From Agaribacter marinus (GTDB lineage: Bacteria > Pseudomonadota > Gammaproteobacteria > Enterobacterales > Alteromonadaceae), in contig NZ_BSOT01000011.1 in the NCBI RefSeq assembly GCF_030160655.1, positions 124,001 through 188,000 on the forward strand: DNA of 64,000 nucleotides, read 5' to 3'. Below, piece by piece: positions 17,855 to 26,630 of the stretch; within the stretch, counting starts at the first letter, position 1; each line of letters opens with the position of its first letter. A model generated the notes under the pieces. It had not been told where the DNA came from, did not search any database, and was given only the letters and a program-made list of their open reading frames with translations. The translations under genes and the position numbers were made by a program.

Positions 17855-19273
17855 CTAAGATTGCGCAGTCGGTGCAGGTTTAAGTGATTTGTTTATCGCT
17901 TTTAAATCGTCTTCTGTTAATGTACCAGCCGCTTGTTTTAATCTGACAATTGCTGAGACAAAATTGTAGCGAGCATCAGCTAAGTTGCGACGAGCATCGA
18001 ACAAGTTTCTTGTACTGTTTAACACATCGACAATCGTCCGTGTACCGACGTCAAACCCCGCTTCAGTTGCATTTAATGCACTTTGTGCAGACACTACTGA
18101 TTGTTCTAGTGCTTTGATCGTGGAGATAGATGCTTTTACGTCGTTGAACGAACTACGAATAATACGTACAGTTTGTCGATAGGTAAGTTCAAGGTTCTCA
18201 CTTTCAATGACATAGTTTGCCCGAGCACGTTCTGTTTGTGCTGTTACAGAGCCACCTTGATAAATTGGAATACTCAGATTCAATGTTAGACTTGAGTTAT
18301 TTAATGCACCCGGTGCGTCAACAACTGTATCTGTTGCGCCTGAAGGATCGCCAATTCGAGAAAAATCAGAACTACTTTCATTGTCATCAAAATCATAAGA
18401 ACCACGTAAGCCTAGCGTAGGGTAATGCCCAGATCGTGCTAGGTTGATATCTTCTTTTGCGATGTCTTTGGCAAATCGTTGTGACAATAGACTTAAATTT
18501 GAGTCCTTCGCAATATCAAGCCACTCTGATGCTGATGCTGGCGTCGGCTGAGAGGGTGAAAAGCGGTCGGTATCTAACACGTGAATACGATCGTGATATT
18601 TCCCAGTAATTTCACGAAGCTCCTCTAAACGCAGTTCTAGTTGATTCTCAGCTCTAATTTGACTAGCGACCGTGTTGTCATAGTTGGCCTGCGCTTCGTG
18701 CACATCCGTAATGGCTGTTAATCCAACTTCAAAGCGTTGCTTTGTTTGTTCAAGTTGTCGCGCAATGGCGCGCAATTCAGCTTTTACAAATTCTACGCTA
18801 TCTTGTTCACGTAACACCGATAAATAAGCGTTAACGGTGCGAGTCATTAAATCTTGCAGGGCGGCGGCTAAGCTGGCGTCACTTTGTTGGGCGACTAATT
18901 CTGCTCTGTCCATATTTAACCAATTTGAATGGTCGTATAGCGACATATTAAGATCTATGCCGTAGCTAAGTGCTTCTGTATCGGTATCTATTGCAACTTC
19001 GAAAAACTCCAATTCACCACTATCGTTTCGATCCGATTGTTGCCTTTGTGATTCTCTAAATGAATCAGTGTATGAAATGCTGCCAGATATCTGCGGCAGC
19101 AAGGCCGCACGGTTTAAATTAATTCCTAGATACGCTGCGTCTTTTTGCGCTTCAGCTCTATTAATTAGCGGATCGTTTTCCACAGCGATTTGGTAAACTG
19201 TCATTAAGTCATCAGCAAAAGCGGTGTTTGCAAAGCTCAATCCAAGCATGATGGAAATTAGGGTCTTTTTCAT
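17855..19273 (-). CDS. tolC: TolC family outer membrane efflux protein
   Basis: A 472-residue outer-membrane channel protein with signal peptide (MKKTLISIMLGLSFANTAFA). The mature start DDLMTVYQIAVENDPLINRAEA and the two repeated halves of long alpha-helical hairpins (the first with EQTKQRFEVGLTAITDVHEAQA, the second with AGFDVGTRTIVDVLNSTRNLFDARR) are typical of TolC. It forms the trimeric exit duct of multidrug pumps and type I secretion. The gene is divergent from nudF, the same arrangement as in enterobacteria, with 203 bases between them. A hairpin follows its stop. Confidence 0.95.
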   Translation of the reverse strand: MKKTLISIMLGLSFANTAFADDLMTVYQIAVENDPLINRAEAQKDAAYLGINLNRAALLPQISGSISYTDSFRESQRQQSDRNDSGELEFFEVAIDTDTEALSYGIDLNMSLYDHSNWLNMDRAELVAQQSDASLAAALQDLMTRTVNAYLSVLREQDSVEFVKAELRAIARQLEQTKQRFEVGLTAITDVHEAQANYDNTVASQIRAENQLELRLEELREITGKYHDRIHVLDTDRFSPSQPTPASASEWLDIAKDSNLSLLSQRFAKDIAKEDINLARSGHYPTLGLRGSYDFDDNESSSDFSRIGDPSGATDTVVDAPGALNNSSLTLNLSIPIYQGGSVTAQTERARANYVIESENLELTYRQTVRIIRSSFNDVKASISTIKALEQSVVSAQSALNATEAGFDVGTRTIVDVLNSTRNLFDARRNLADARYNFVSAIVRLKQAAGTLTEDDLKAINKSLKPAPTAQS

Positions 19274-19476
19274 TCCTGATTGCCTTTTTTTTGAATTTTA
19301 AATCTGATTATGATTTTCTATTAAGTATTCTGTCGAGTCTAAAATAAACAAGCGAGATATAATACGTATTGCATGTATCAAATCTTGCTTAAGTGTAACA
19401 GAATATGTGTAAAACACTGATTTAGATTGTTTCTTTACCTATTATTTTATTCTCGATACGTACTTCAGGGGAATAC

Positions 19477-20091
19477 ATGACAAGTTTTACAAAAGATGAT
19501 GTTGAAGTGATAAAAAAAGAGTCATTGCACGATGGCTATTTTAATACAAATAAATACTATATAAAGCACCGTAAATATGACGGCGGTTGGACCGAGGTGT
19601 TTACTCGAGAGGTCTTTGAGCGAGGGCATGCGGTAGCGGTGTTACTTTATGACCCAACGACCGAGGAGTTCGTGTTAATTGAGCAATTTCGATTTCCTGC
19701 TATGGAAACGGCTAAAACGCCATGGTTAATTGAGGTTGTCGCAGGCATTATAGATGAGGGTGAAACACATGAAAATGTTTGTCACCGTGAAGCGCAAGAA
19801 GAAGCGGGCGTAGTGATTGAAAAGTTAACCAAGGCCTGTGAGTTTTTAATGAGCCCCGGTGGCTCAACTGAGCGATTGTATGCTTACGTCGGTAAAGTTG
19901 ATTCGACTAAAGCCGATGGTATACATGGGCTTGACGAAGAAACAGAGGATATTAAAGTGCTTCGAGTGCCAGAACTGCATGCGAGAGACTGGTTGGATTC
20001 TGGAAAGATCGATAATTCGACCGCAATTATTTTGCTACAATGGTTTTTTTTGAACAAAGCCAAACTTTTAAACGAATGGCAACACTACTAG
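19477..20091 (+). CDS. nudF: ADP-ribose diphosphatase (Nudix hydrolase)
   Basis: A 204-residue cytoplasmic Nudix enzyme that splits ADP-ribose into AMP and ribose 5-phosphate. The Nudix box is complete in GIIDEGETHENVCHREAQEEAGV. The next segment, EFLMSPGGSTERLYAYVGKVD, matches the ADP-ribose-specific family with its SPG and E residues. AGGGGA precedes ATG 19477. It heads the run nudF-yqiB-yqiA-parE. Confidence 0.94.
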   Translation: MTSFTKDDVEVIKKESLHDGYFNTNKYYIKHRKYDGGWTEVFTREVFERGHAVAVLLYDPTTEEFVLIEQFRFPAMETAKTPWLIEVVAGIIDEGETHENVCHREAQEEAGVVIEKLTKACEFLMSPGGSTERLYAYVGKVDSTKADGIHGLDEETEDIKVLRVPELHARDWLDSGKIDNSTAIILLQWFFLNKAKLLNEWQHY

Positions 20092-20101
20092 AGACAGATA
20101 C

Positions 20102-20533
20102 TTGAAACAGCGTTACGTACCACATTTACCCACAATACTCGCTACATGCGAGAACAACTATGTGTGTATGATGAAGTTATTACCAGATTGTGATACTGAA
20201 GATTTGTCTTACACCTTCAGTATTAGCTCATCACTGGAATATCGGGTAAAAATAGTGGAGTCAACCCGCTATACAAGTACACTGCTGATGGCACAAATTG
20301 CTGGGAACTCGCCAACGTTTTTGCGCCCTTCGATGAGTATTCGTTTATATCATGATGCGAAGGTGGCTGAAGTGTTAGAGTCACAAAGAATTTCTCGGTT
20401 AAAACCTGTCTACGAATACCCTAATTTGCATATGCACCAACGAAATGAAAAGTTTATGGTCAACATATTCTTAGCAGAATGGTTGCATTTTTGTTTGAGT
20501 CAAAAAAATCAACCAACTATTTCAACTCAATAG
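20102..20533 (+). CDS. yqiB: DUF1249 family protein YqiB
   Basis: A 143-residue protein of the YqiB/DUF1249 family, starting KQRYVPHLPTILATCENNY and ending in a Trp-rich segment (LAEWLHFCLSQ) usual for the family. Its biochemical function is unknown. The family alignment fixes the start at the TTG codon 20102, ten bases after the nudF stop. The position after nudF is conserved in gammaproteobacteria. The gene that normally follows, cpdA, is absent. Confidence 0.88.
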   Translation: MKQRYVPHLPTILATCENNYVCMMKLLPDCDTEDLSYTFSISSSLEYRVKIVESTRYTSTLLMAQIAGNSPTFLRPSMSIRLYHDAKVAEVLESQRISRLKPVYEYPNLHMHQRNEKFMVNIFLAEWLHFCLSQKNQPTISTQ

Positions 20534-20626
20534 TCACGCGTCCGCAACGCGATGAGAACATATGTAAATTTTGCCTAGATTGCGTAGAATGCACGTCAAA
20601 ACTACATCTGTTTGAATGATAAAAAT

Positions 20627-21196
20627 ATGCAGCATATTATTTACCTACATGGATTTTTAAGCTCGCCAAAATCTGTAAAAGCTCAACAAACCTTAGCATT
20701 TTTTAAAGCTCACTTTCCTGCGGTCAATATTCATATTCCGCAACTACCTGGGGATATAGGGCGCGCGATTACCCAAATTGAATCATTGGTTAATACCTTG
20801 CCACAAAAGCAATTACGCTTTATAGGAAGCTCTATGGGAGGATTTTTATCTACCTACTTTGTCGAGCAATATGGCGGCAAAGCAGTGTTAGTAAATCCCG
20901 CAGTAGAACCTTTCAATTTGTTAAAGCACTACATGGGGAAACACCTTAATCCGTACACAGGTGAAATTTTTTATATCACGTATAACCAGATTGAACGTTT
21001 AGTTCAAGCGCATCAAACTGCACTCCGTAAGCCAGAGGATTACTTTGTTTTACTGCAAACAGGTGATGAAACATTGGACTACCGTCTGGCAGAAAAAAAA
21101 TATCAACACAGCAAAATGTATATTGAAGATGGCGGCAACCATAGCTTTGTCGACTATGATAAACATTTGCCCGATATCTTTAGTTTCTTAAGGTAA
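20627..21196 (+). CDS. yqiA: YqiA/YcfP family alpha/beta hydrolase (esterase)
   Basis: A 189-residue small alpha/beta hydrolase. Family marks are IIYLHGFLSSPKSVKAQ at the start, the nucleophile elbow GSSMGG, LVNPAVEPFNLL, and the C-terminal LLQTGDETLDYRLA and EDGGNHSF holding the Asp and His of the triad. E. coli YqiA shows esterase activity on short acyl substrates. I use ATG 20627; an upstream TTG at 20612 is possible. It is followed after 212 bases by parE. Confidence 0.9.
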   Translation: MQHIIYLHGFLSSPKSVKAQQTLAFFKAHFPAVNIHIPQLPGDIGRAITQIESLVNTLPQKQLRFIGSSMGGFLSTYFVEQYGGKAVLVNPAVEPFNLLKHYMGKHLNPYTGEIFYITYNQIERLVQAHQTALRKPEDYFVLLQTGDETLDYRLAEKKYQHSKMYIEDGGNHSFVDYDKHLPDIFSFLR

Positions 21197-21408
21197 TTCG
21201 CGTTAACTATATCGCTAATATGACGCAGTTTTGGCGACTTAAGAATGAAGAAGTGCATCAGCTCGGCATTGACAACATTTTCAGTTATTCACTTCACGCC
21301 CTTACCTTGTTACTATTGACTGCTAGTGTTCGTGTACACGTCATCCGTTTAGTTATTAACCTTATACCCTGACGGTAAGAAATAATAATAAATCAAGAAA
21401 TATACTCT

Positions 21409-23301
21409 ATGACCAGCCAATATAATTCCGAAGCTATTGAAGTCCTCAACGGATTAGACCCAGTAAAGCGCCGTCCAGGTATGTATACGGACACCACGCG
21501 ACCAAATCATCTTGCGCAAGAGGTGATTGACAACAGCGTGGATGAAGCTTTGGCAGGTCATGCGCGGAACATTAAAGTTATTTTGCACGAAGACCACTCA
21601 TTGGAAGTGGTGGATGATGGTCGAGGTATGCCTGTTGATATTCACCCAGAAGAAGGCATTTCTGGTGTAGAACTTATTATGACAAAGCTGCATGCCGGTG
21701 GAAAATTTTCCAACAAAAATTATGAATTTTCGGGTGGCTTGCACGGGGTTGGTATTTCTGTCGTAAATGCCCTGTCAACAAAGGTAGAGGTGACCGTTAG
21801 ACGCGGTGGTGATGTATATGCCATGACGTTTGGTGATGGGGACAAAACGCAAGAACTGGCCGTTGTTGATTCGTGTGGCAAACGGAATACCGGCACACGA
21901 GTGCATTTTTGGCCAGACCCGAAATATTTCGACTCATTTAAGTTTTCTGTGAGTCGTTTGCTACATTTACTTCGTGCAAAAGCAGTATTGTGCCCGGGCT
22001 TAAAAATTCGTTTTGACAATAAGCAAACTAAAGAAAGCCAAGAGTGGTACTACGAAGATGGTTTAAAAGACTACTTATATCAGTCAGTCAAAGACTTCAT
22101 TACCATTCCTGATGATACACCATTTGTCGGCCAGTTTTCGGGTAACGGTGAAGCTGCCGATTGGGCAGTCTTATGGTTGCCTGAAGGTGGTGAAATGGTC
22201 ACCGAGAGTTATGTAAACCTTATTCCCACTGCGCAAGGGGGGACTCATGTAAATGGTTTACGTCAGGGGCTACTAGATGCAATGCGTGAGTTTTGTGAAT
22301 TCAGAAACCTGCTGCCGCGAGGTGTGAAGATCACCGCTGACGATATTTGGGACAGGTGTACTTATATATTGTCGACCAAAATGCATGATCCTCAGTTTGC
22401 AGGCCAAACTAAAGAACGCTTGTCGTCTAGACAGGCCTCAGCTTTTGTATCTGGCGTAGTCAAAGATGCTTTTAGTTTATGGCTAAATCAGCATACAGAT
22501 GTTGCTGAATTACTCGCGGAAATGTGTATTGCAAATGCACAACGTCGGCTTCGCCAAAGTAAAAAAGTTGCGCGTAAAAAGGTAACGCAAGGCCCTGCAT
22601 TGCCCGGTAAGTTAACCGATTGTTCGACGCAGGATAATGATCGCTCTGAACTGTTTCTGGTAGAGGGTGATTCGGCTGGTGGGTCAGCTAAACAAGCCAG
22701 AGATCGTGAGTTCCAAGCGATCATGCCGCTAAGAGGTAAAATTCTAAATAGTTGGGAAGTAGACTCTTCTCAAGTACTTGCTTCGCAAGAAATACATGAT
22801 ATTTCTGTTGCCTTGGGGATTGACCCTGATTCAGATGATTTAAGTGATTTACGGTATGGAAAAATTTGCATATTAGCCGATGCCGATTCTGATGGTTTAC
22901 ACATTGCCACCTTATTGTGTGCGTTGTTCGTAAAACACTTTAGAACCTTGGTTGATAAAGGCCACGTGTATGTTGCTATGCCGCCGTTGTTTAGGATTGA
23001 TGTCGGTAAAGAAGTCTTTTACGCCCTTGACGAAGCAGAACGGCAAGGAATTCTGGATCGTATTGAAGCAGAGAAAAAGCGCGGCAAAGTAAATGTACAA
23101 CGCTTTAAAGGCTTGGGAGAAATGAACCCCTTACAACTACGCGAAACTACCATGGACCCAAATACCCGTCGTCTAGTGCAATTGACATCAAATGAAGCCG
23201 AACAAATGTTGGAGTTGATGGACATGCTACTTGCGAAAAAGCGCTCAGCAGATCGCAGAGCTTGGCTTGAAAGCAAAGGTAATTTAGCTGTGGTTGAGTA
23301 G
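21409..23301 (+). CDS. parE: DNA topoisomerase IV subunit B
   Basis: A 630-residue type IIA topoisomerase ATPase subunit, the usual ParE length. The GHKL ATP-binding motifs are present: VIDNSVDEALAGHA, VVDDGRGMPVDIHPE and GLHGVGISVVNALS. The TOPRIM domain carries LVEGDSAGGSAKQARDRE and the metal site DADSDGLHIATLL, where type II enzymes of this group use the D-x-D motif. KGLGEMNPLQLRETTMDP lies near the C-terminus. Together with ParC (not in the window) it decatenates daughter chromosomes. Confidence 0.97.
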   Translation: MTSQYNSEAIEVLNGLDPVKRRPGMYTDTTRPNHLAQEVIDNSVDEALAGHARNIKVILHEDHSLEVVDDGRGMPVDIHPEEGISGVELIMTKLHAGGKFSNKNYEFSGGLHGVGISVVNALSTKVEVTVRRGGDVYAMTFGDGDKTQELAVVDSCGKRNTGTRVHFWPDPKYFDSFKFSVSRLLHLLRAKAVLCPGLKIRFDNKQTKESQEWYYEDGLKDYLYQSVKDFITIPDDTPFVGQFSGNGEAADWAVLWLPEGGEMVTESYVNLIPTAQGGTHVNGLRQGLLDAMREFCEFRNLLPRGVKITADDIWDRCTYILSTKMHDPQFAGQTKERLSSRQASAFVSGVVKDAFSLWLNQHTDVAELLAEMCIANAQRRLRQSKKVARKKVTQGPALPGKLTDCSTQDNDRSELFLVEGDSAGGSAKQARDREFQAIMPLRGKILNSWEVDSSQVLASQEIHDISVALGIDPDSDDLSDLRYGKICILADADSDGLHIATLLCALFVKHFRTLVDKGHVYVAMPPLFRIDVGKEVFYALDEAERQGILDRIEAEKKRGKVNVQRFKGLGEMNPLQLRETTMDPNTRRLVQLTSNEAEQMLELMDMLLAKKRSADRRAWLESKGNLAVVE

Positions 23302-23518
23302 TAAGATAGTTTGCATATTTTCCTTCCCAAAAGCACATGATTAAAAAATAACGAAATATTGGTTTTTTTGACCACTCGTTAGTTGGTCTGTTTCTTAAGT
23401 ATACGAAGTAAACGAAAGTGAAATCCATAACCAATTGTTTTATATAGGTATTATTTTTTGGCATCCTCATTGCTATACCTTAAGTACTTTCGCAGTAAAT
23501 ACATTTAAGGTAGTAACC

Positions 23519-23842
23519 ATGAAAAAAAGTACACAAATAATTGCTGGATTATCACTAGTTATCGCATTTTCAACACAGTCATTCGCATCATCAAAATTTG
23601 TAGCAGCGGATTCTGAAGCCGGTACAAAAATTTGTATGGCGGCAGTATCAGGAAGTAAGTTAAAGATTGCAAAAGCAATGAAAAATGCAAATGTGGATAA
23701 GCAATATGTTCTCAACAAAATGACTTGTAACGGCGAAAAGTTAACTGACTTCGTCGCTAAAAATGGTAAAAAACCTCAAAAAATTAATGATTACTTGAGT
23801 AATAAATCGTATCGCAAAGACGTTCAGGTTGCACAATTATAA
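23519..23842 (+). CDS. DUF3718 domain secreted protein
   Basis: A 107-residue protein with a signal peptide cleaved near TQSFASS. The mature part, FVAADSEAGTKICMAAVSGSKLK ... NKMTCNGEKLTDF, has the two conserved cysteines and the FVAADSEAGT opening of DUF3718, small periplasmic proteins known mainly from Alteromonadales. The function is unknown. Start is ATG 23519 with AAGG upstream; the open frame extends further but the signal peptide fixes this start. A clear terminator follows. Confidence 0.85.
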   Translation: MKKSTQIIAGLSLVIAFSTQSFASSKFVAADSEAGTKICMAAVSGSKLKIAKAMKNANVDKQYVLNKMTCNGEKLTDFVAKNGKKPQKINDYLSNKSYRKDVQVAQL

Positions 23843-23870
23843 GTAAACATGCATCAAGTTGCATGGACTG

Positions 23871-23898
23871 AGGGTTATCATATTGGTAACCCTTTTTG
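23871..23898 (+). terminator. Rho-independent terminator after the DUF3718 gene
   Basis: AGGGTTA and TAACCCT form a 7-base-pair stem with a 9-base loop, followed by TTTTTG. It is 28 bases after the stop codon of the DUF3718 gene. Confidence 0.8.
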
Positions 23899-24078
23899 TT
23901 TGGCGTCGATTTAGATTTTACAGCAACGTTGTGTATCGGGATAGGGTATTTTTGAAAAATACGCTTTATGTGAAATTAGAGGTTTTTACAAATTTCTACT
24001 TTTAATCAGTGAAGAATAAGAGATAATCCAGTTTGATTTGTTCACGATTTATCTTACGAGACCTTGTTTCGGTAAAAC

Positions 24079-25359
24079 ATGCGAAAAATAATTCGATATA
24101 TTCTTCTTTCCACTTTTTTGTTGGTTGCGTTACTGTTGGCATTGTTATTGGAGTTGTCGCCTGATGTAACTGAGCAAAGTAGTACGCAAATCGACAATGC
24201 TGAGACGGTTAACACGCTCTTACAGGACGTCCGTTTTGTTTTCCGAAAGCGCTATAATTCACACACATTAGACGTGAGTGAAATGCAAGCAAATAGCTTA
24301 GCTGGCTTTATTCAACGAGCAAAAAATCAAGCTGCAGCGAATATTAGTTATGATAAAAGACAATTTACAATTTCAATCAGTTATAAAATTTTTGATACTT
24401 TGATTGATGTGTTTGTCAACGTGCACGTTGTTGTAAATGAAGGTAGTGGCGTTGATGTTGATACTGTGCGTGTTGGCGCGCTTAACCTGCCGGGCAATTG
24501 GGTGTTGTCTATGGCAGAATTAGCTGCTAATCGTTATACGAAAACGAAGGTAGCGAGCACTGCAATTGAAAGCATTGATAAAATAGATCTTGAAGGCAAT
24601 ATATTAACCCTATCATTAAACCCTTTAGATGGCTTGTTACGAGATATTAAGAACATCGAAACAGGTACGCTTGATGATAATTCTCAGTTGTTAAAAATTA
24701 GAGTAGCTCACTATTTGAGAATGCTCGACGGTATGTATGTTAACGCATCTGGCGTTGGTACTTATTCTTTAAATACTCTGTTAGTGCCCTTAATGATAGA
24801 GGCTCAAGCAATGAGCAATTTAGTTGGTGGGTCTGCAACATTAGAGAACGAAGCGGTGCTGTTAGCTTTATCGATTTATGCTGGGCATCGCCGGTTTGCG
24901 ACTATCGTAGGAAATTTAGATTTTGCCATTGAGAAAATACCACAAGCACGCAGAAAGCCTTCCTTAGCAAACCGTCAGGACCTCAGCCAACATTTTATTT
25001 TCTCAGCTGCGATTAAGCTACTCTCTGAGCAAGGGATTAGCATCGCTGTAGGAGAATTTAAAGAGCTGATGGACCGGGGGCAAGGTGGCTCAGGTTATAG
25101 CTTTGTTGATCTAGCCGCTGATATGGCAGGTGCGCAATTTGCTGCGCTAGCCGTTAGCCCTGAAACTGCTGAGCGTGTGCAACAAATAGTGATTAGCGTT
25201 AACAGAGAAAATGCTTTTTTCCCAGCAATTGATAACCTTGAAGAGGGCATGTCTAAAAACGAATTTGCAATTAAATACAAGCAAGTAGATAGCAAAGAGT
25301 ACTTAGCGGTTGTTTCTATGATTGATAAGCGTTTACATAGCTTACCATTGTATTATTGA
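24079..25359 (+). CDS. Membrane-anchored protein of unknown function with YfiM-like C-terminal motif
   Basis: A 426-residue protein with one N-terminal membrane anchor (residues about 5-27) and no clear lipobox; the rest should be periplasmic. I do not recognise the whole family. The C-terminal third carries DLSQHFIFSAAI, then GEFKELMDRGQGGSGYSFVDLAADMAGA. This resembles the H-F-x3-S-A ... KE-x2-D ... GSG-x-S-x2-DLA-x-D-x-AG pattern of YfiM/DUF2279-type proteins, whose role is not known. The first half may be a separate domain. It stands alone between a terminator upstream and a perfect hairpin downstream. Confidence 0.7.
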   Translation: MRKIIRYILLSTFLLVALLLALLLELSPDVTEQSSTQIDNAETVNTLLQDVRFVFRKRYNSHTLDVSEMQANSLAGFIQRAKNQAAANISYDKRQFTISISYKIFDTLIDVFVNVHVVVNEGSGVDVDTVRVGALNLPGNWVLSMAELAANRYTKTKVASTAIESIDKIDLEGNILTLSLNPLDGLLRDIKNIETGTLDDNSQLLKIRVAHYLRMLDGMYVNASGVGTYSLNTLLVPLMIEAQAMSNLVGGSATLENEAVLLALSIYAGHRRFATIVGNLDFAIEKIPQARRKPSLANRQDLSQHFIFSAAIKLLSEQGISIAVGEFKELMDRGQGGSGYSFVDLAADMAGAQFAALAVSPETAERVQQIVISVNRENAFFPAIDNLEEGMSKNEFAIKYKQVDSKEYLAVVSMIDKRLHSLPLYY

Positions 25360-25360
25360 T

Positions 25361-25396
25361 CATTTACGTACCCACCAAAATTTGGGTACGTAAATG
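25361..25396. terminator. Perfect bidirectional hairpin between convergent genes
   Basis: CATTTACGTACCCA and TGGGTACGTAAATG are perfect 14-base arms around an 8-base loop. The hairpin begins one base after the stop of the plus-strand gene and ends 14 bases from the stop of the convergent PEP-CTERM-like gene, so it can serve both. There is no T run on either side. Confidence 0.7.
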
Positions 25397-25410
25397 TCTT
25401 ATCATACGTA

Positions 25411-26046
25411 CTACTTACTAAAACGCCTTGCAAGTAAACTTAAAACGCCTAGTGAGAACAATATGGCAATACTTGGTGTGTTGACAGAAGGCGTCGGGTC
25501 AACAATGATTCTATTCAGTGCTTGAACAAATTCTAAGTCGAAACCTGGGCTTGAACCGCCATTGCTGCGACCTTCGATTTTTATTGCCGTTACTGGATCC
25601 GCAAAACTAATGCTTGATAAATCAAATGCTGAGATACCATTTGCATTGTTAGCACTGCCTAAAAATGTGAAGTTGATACCATCAGAGCTAACCGACACGT
25701 CAGCAGTTTCGCTGGCTGAACCCAATTCACTCACAAAAATATCATCCCCGACGCCATCAATAATATTTTCATTTATAAAAGCTAAAATAATCGATTGTCC
25801 GATTTTAAGAGATAAGTAACTTGTGTCATCATCGCCTAATACTGCGTCGGCAACTTCTCCGGTGACAGAACCGTCAAGCGCTCTAGTAAACGACAAGTCC
25901 CTAAACCCGCCAGCGCCGAGCACGCCTTTAACATTATCACTGTTGTCTTCATATCCAAGCACAGCGTCCGCAAAGCCTATTAAACTAGCATTAGCGTTTA
26001 GCGATAAAGCTAAAAACGCAAACACTGTAAATAATCTGATTTTCAT
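25411..26046 (-). CDS. PEP-CTERM-like exported protein
   Basis: A 211-residue exported protein: signal peptide (cleavage after LNANA), a beta-rich acidic middle, and a C-terminal tripartite tail made of a short polar motif, a hydrophobic helix and a basic end (PSIAILFSLGVLSLLARRFSK). This is the layout of PEP-CTERM/exosortase sorting signals, but the usual PEP is NTPS here. The middle contains the word ADAVLG twice, 60 residues apart (FADAVLGYEDN and VADAVLGDDDT), suggesting a small internal repeat. The likely fate is processing by an exosortase and attachment or release at the cell surface. No exosortase gene is in the window. Confidence 0.72.
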   Translation of the reverse strand: MKIRLFTVFAFLALSLNANASLIGFADAVLGYEDNSDNVKGVLGAGGFRDLSFTRALDGSVTGEVADAVLGDDDTSYLSLKIGQSIILAFINENIIDGVGDDIFVSELGSASETADVSVSSDGINFTFLGSANNANGISAFDLSSISFADPVTAIKIEGRSNGGSSPGFDLEFVQALNRIIVDPTPSVNTPSIAILFSLGVLSLLARRFSK

Positions 26047-26190
26047 CTTGTTTCCTTAAAATAATTCAAACATTTTATTAACCTTTAAGGTGTTAAGCAA
26101 AGTTTGGACCACTAAGAAATGGTTTGAAAATCATGCATTTAAAATTTTTAGTTTAATTTGTGTAAAAAAACATGACATGTTGATTGTGAA

Positions 26191-26562
26191 CTATGTCGGC
26201 GAAGACACGTCGCATACCGTGCCTTCTGGCGCAAGCACGAGCATGCGCTTTTGACCGTAAAATGTAGATTCTGGTGTTTGTAATATCTCATATGTAAGCG
26301 ATTGAAGTGCTGTATACACTGCCTCAACATCTTCTACTACAAAGGTAAGATACATGCCTGATACCTTGCTTTTAACTTGCGCAGGCACAATATCATGATC
26401 TTGGTTAACTAGGCCAAGTTCCAGCTTACTTTCAAGAGAAACTAAATGCACAAACCAATCACTGTCATAGCTAACATTGAGTGAAAATAATGTAGTATAA
26501 AATTGTTTTGATGCTTCTAAGTCGGTTGTCACTATATTTGTCAGTAAACGCTGGATTTCCAT
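26191..26562 (-). CDS. VOC family (glyoxalase/bleomycin-resistance fold) protein
   Basis: A 123-residue single VOC-fold protein with the usual opening (VTTDLEASKQFYTTLFSLNVSYDSDWF) and the edge strand GMYLTFVVEDVEAVYTAL. Two paired beta-alpha-beta-beta-beta units are expected in this length. VOC proteins include lyases, dioxygenases and binding proteins; the substrate here is not evident. It is followed by the end of the acyltransferase gene only 68 bases upstream on the same strand, so the two may be cotranscribed. Confidence 0.8.
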   Translation of the reverse strand: MEIQRLLTNIVTTDLEASKQFYTTLFSLNVSYDSDWFVHLVSLESKLELGLVNQDHDIVPAQVKSKVSGMYLTFVVEDVEAVYTALQSLTYEILQTPESTFYGQKRMLVLAPEGTVCDVSSPT

Positions 26563-26630
26563 GTAATACCTATTTTTTGTTTTTGCTGAACTTTAGCGTA
26601 GCGTAAAGAGAGCAGGAGACAAACGAAAAA

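Noticed and set aside
21220-21372. 50-codon open frame (starts MTQFWRLKNEEVHQ) in the 212-base gap before parE
   Set aside because: No ribosome-binding sequence precedes the ATG, the composition is not clearly coding, and nothing recognisable is encoded. Probably the parE leader.
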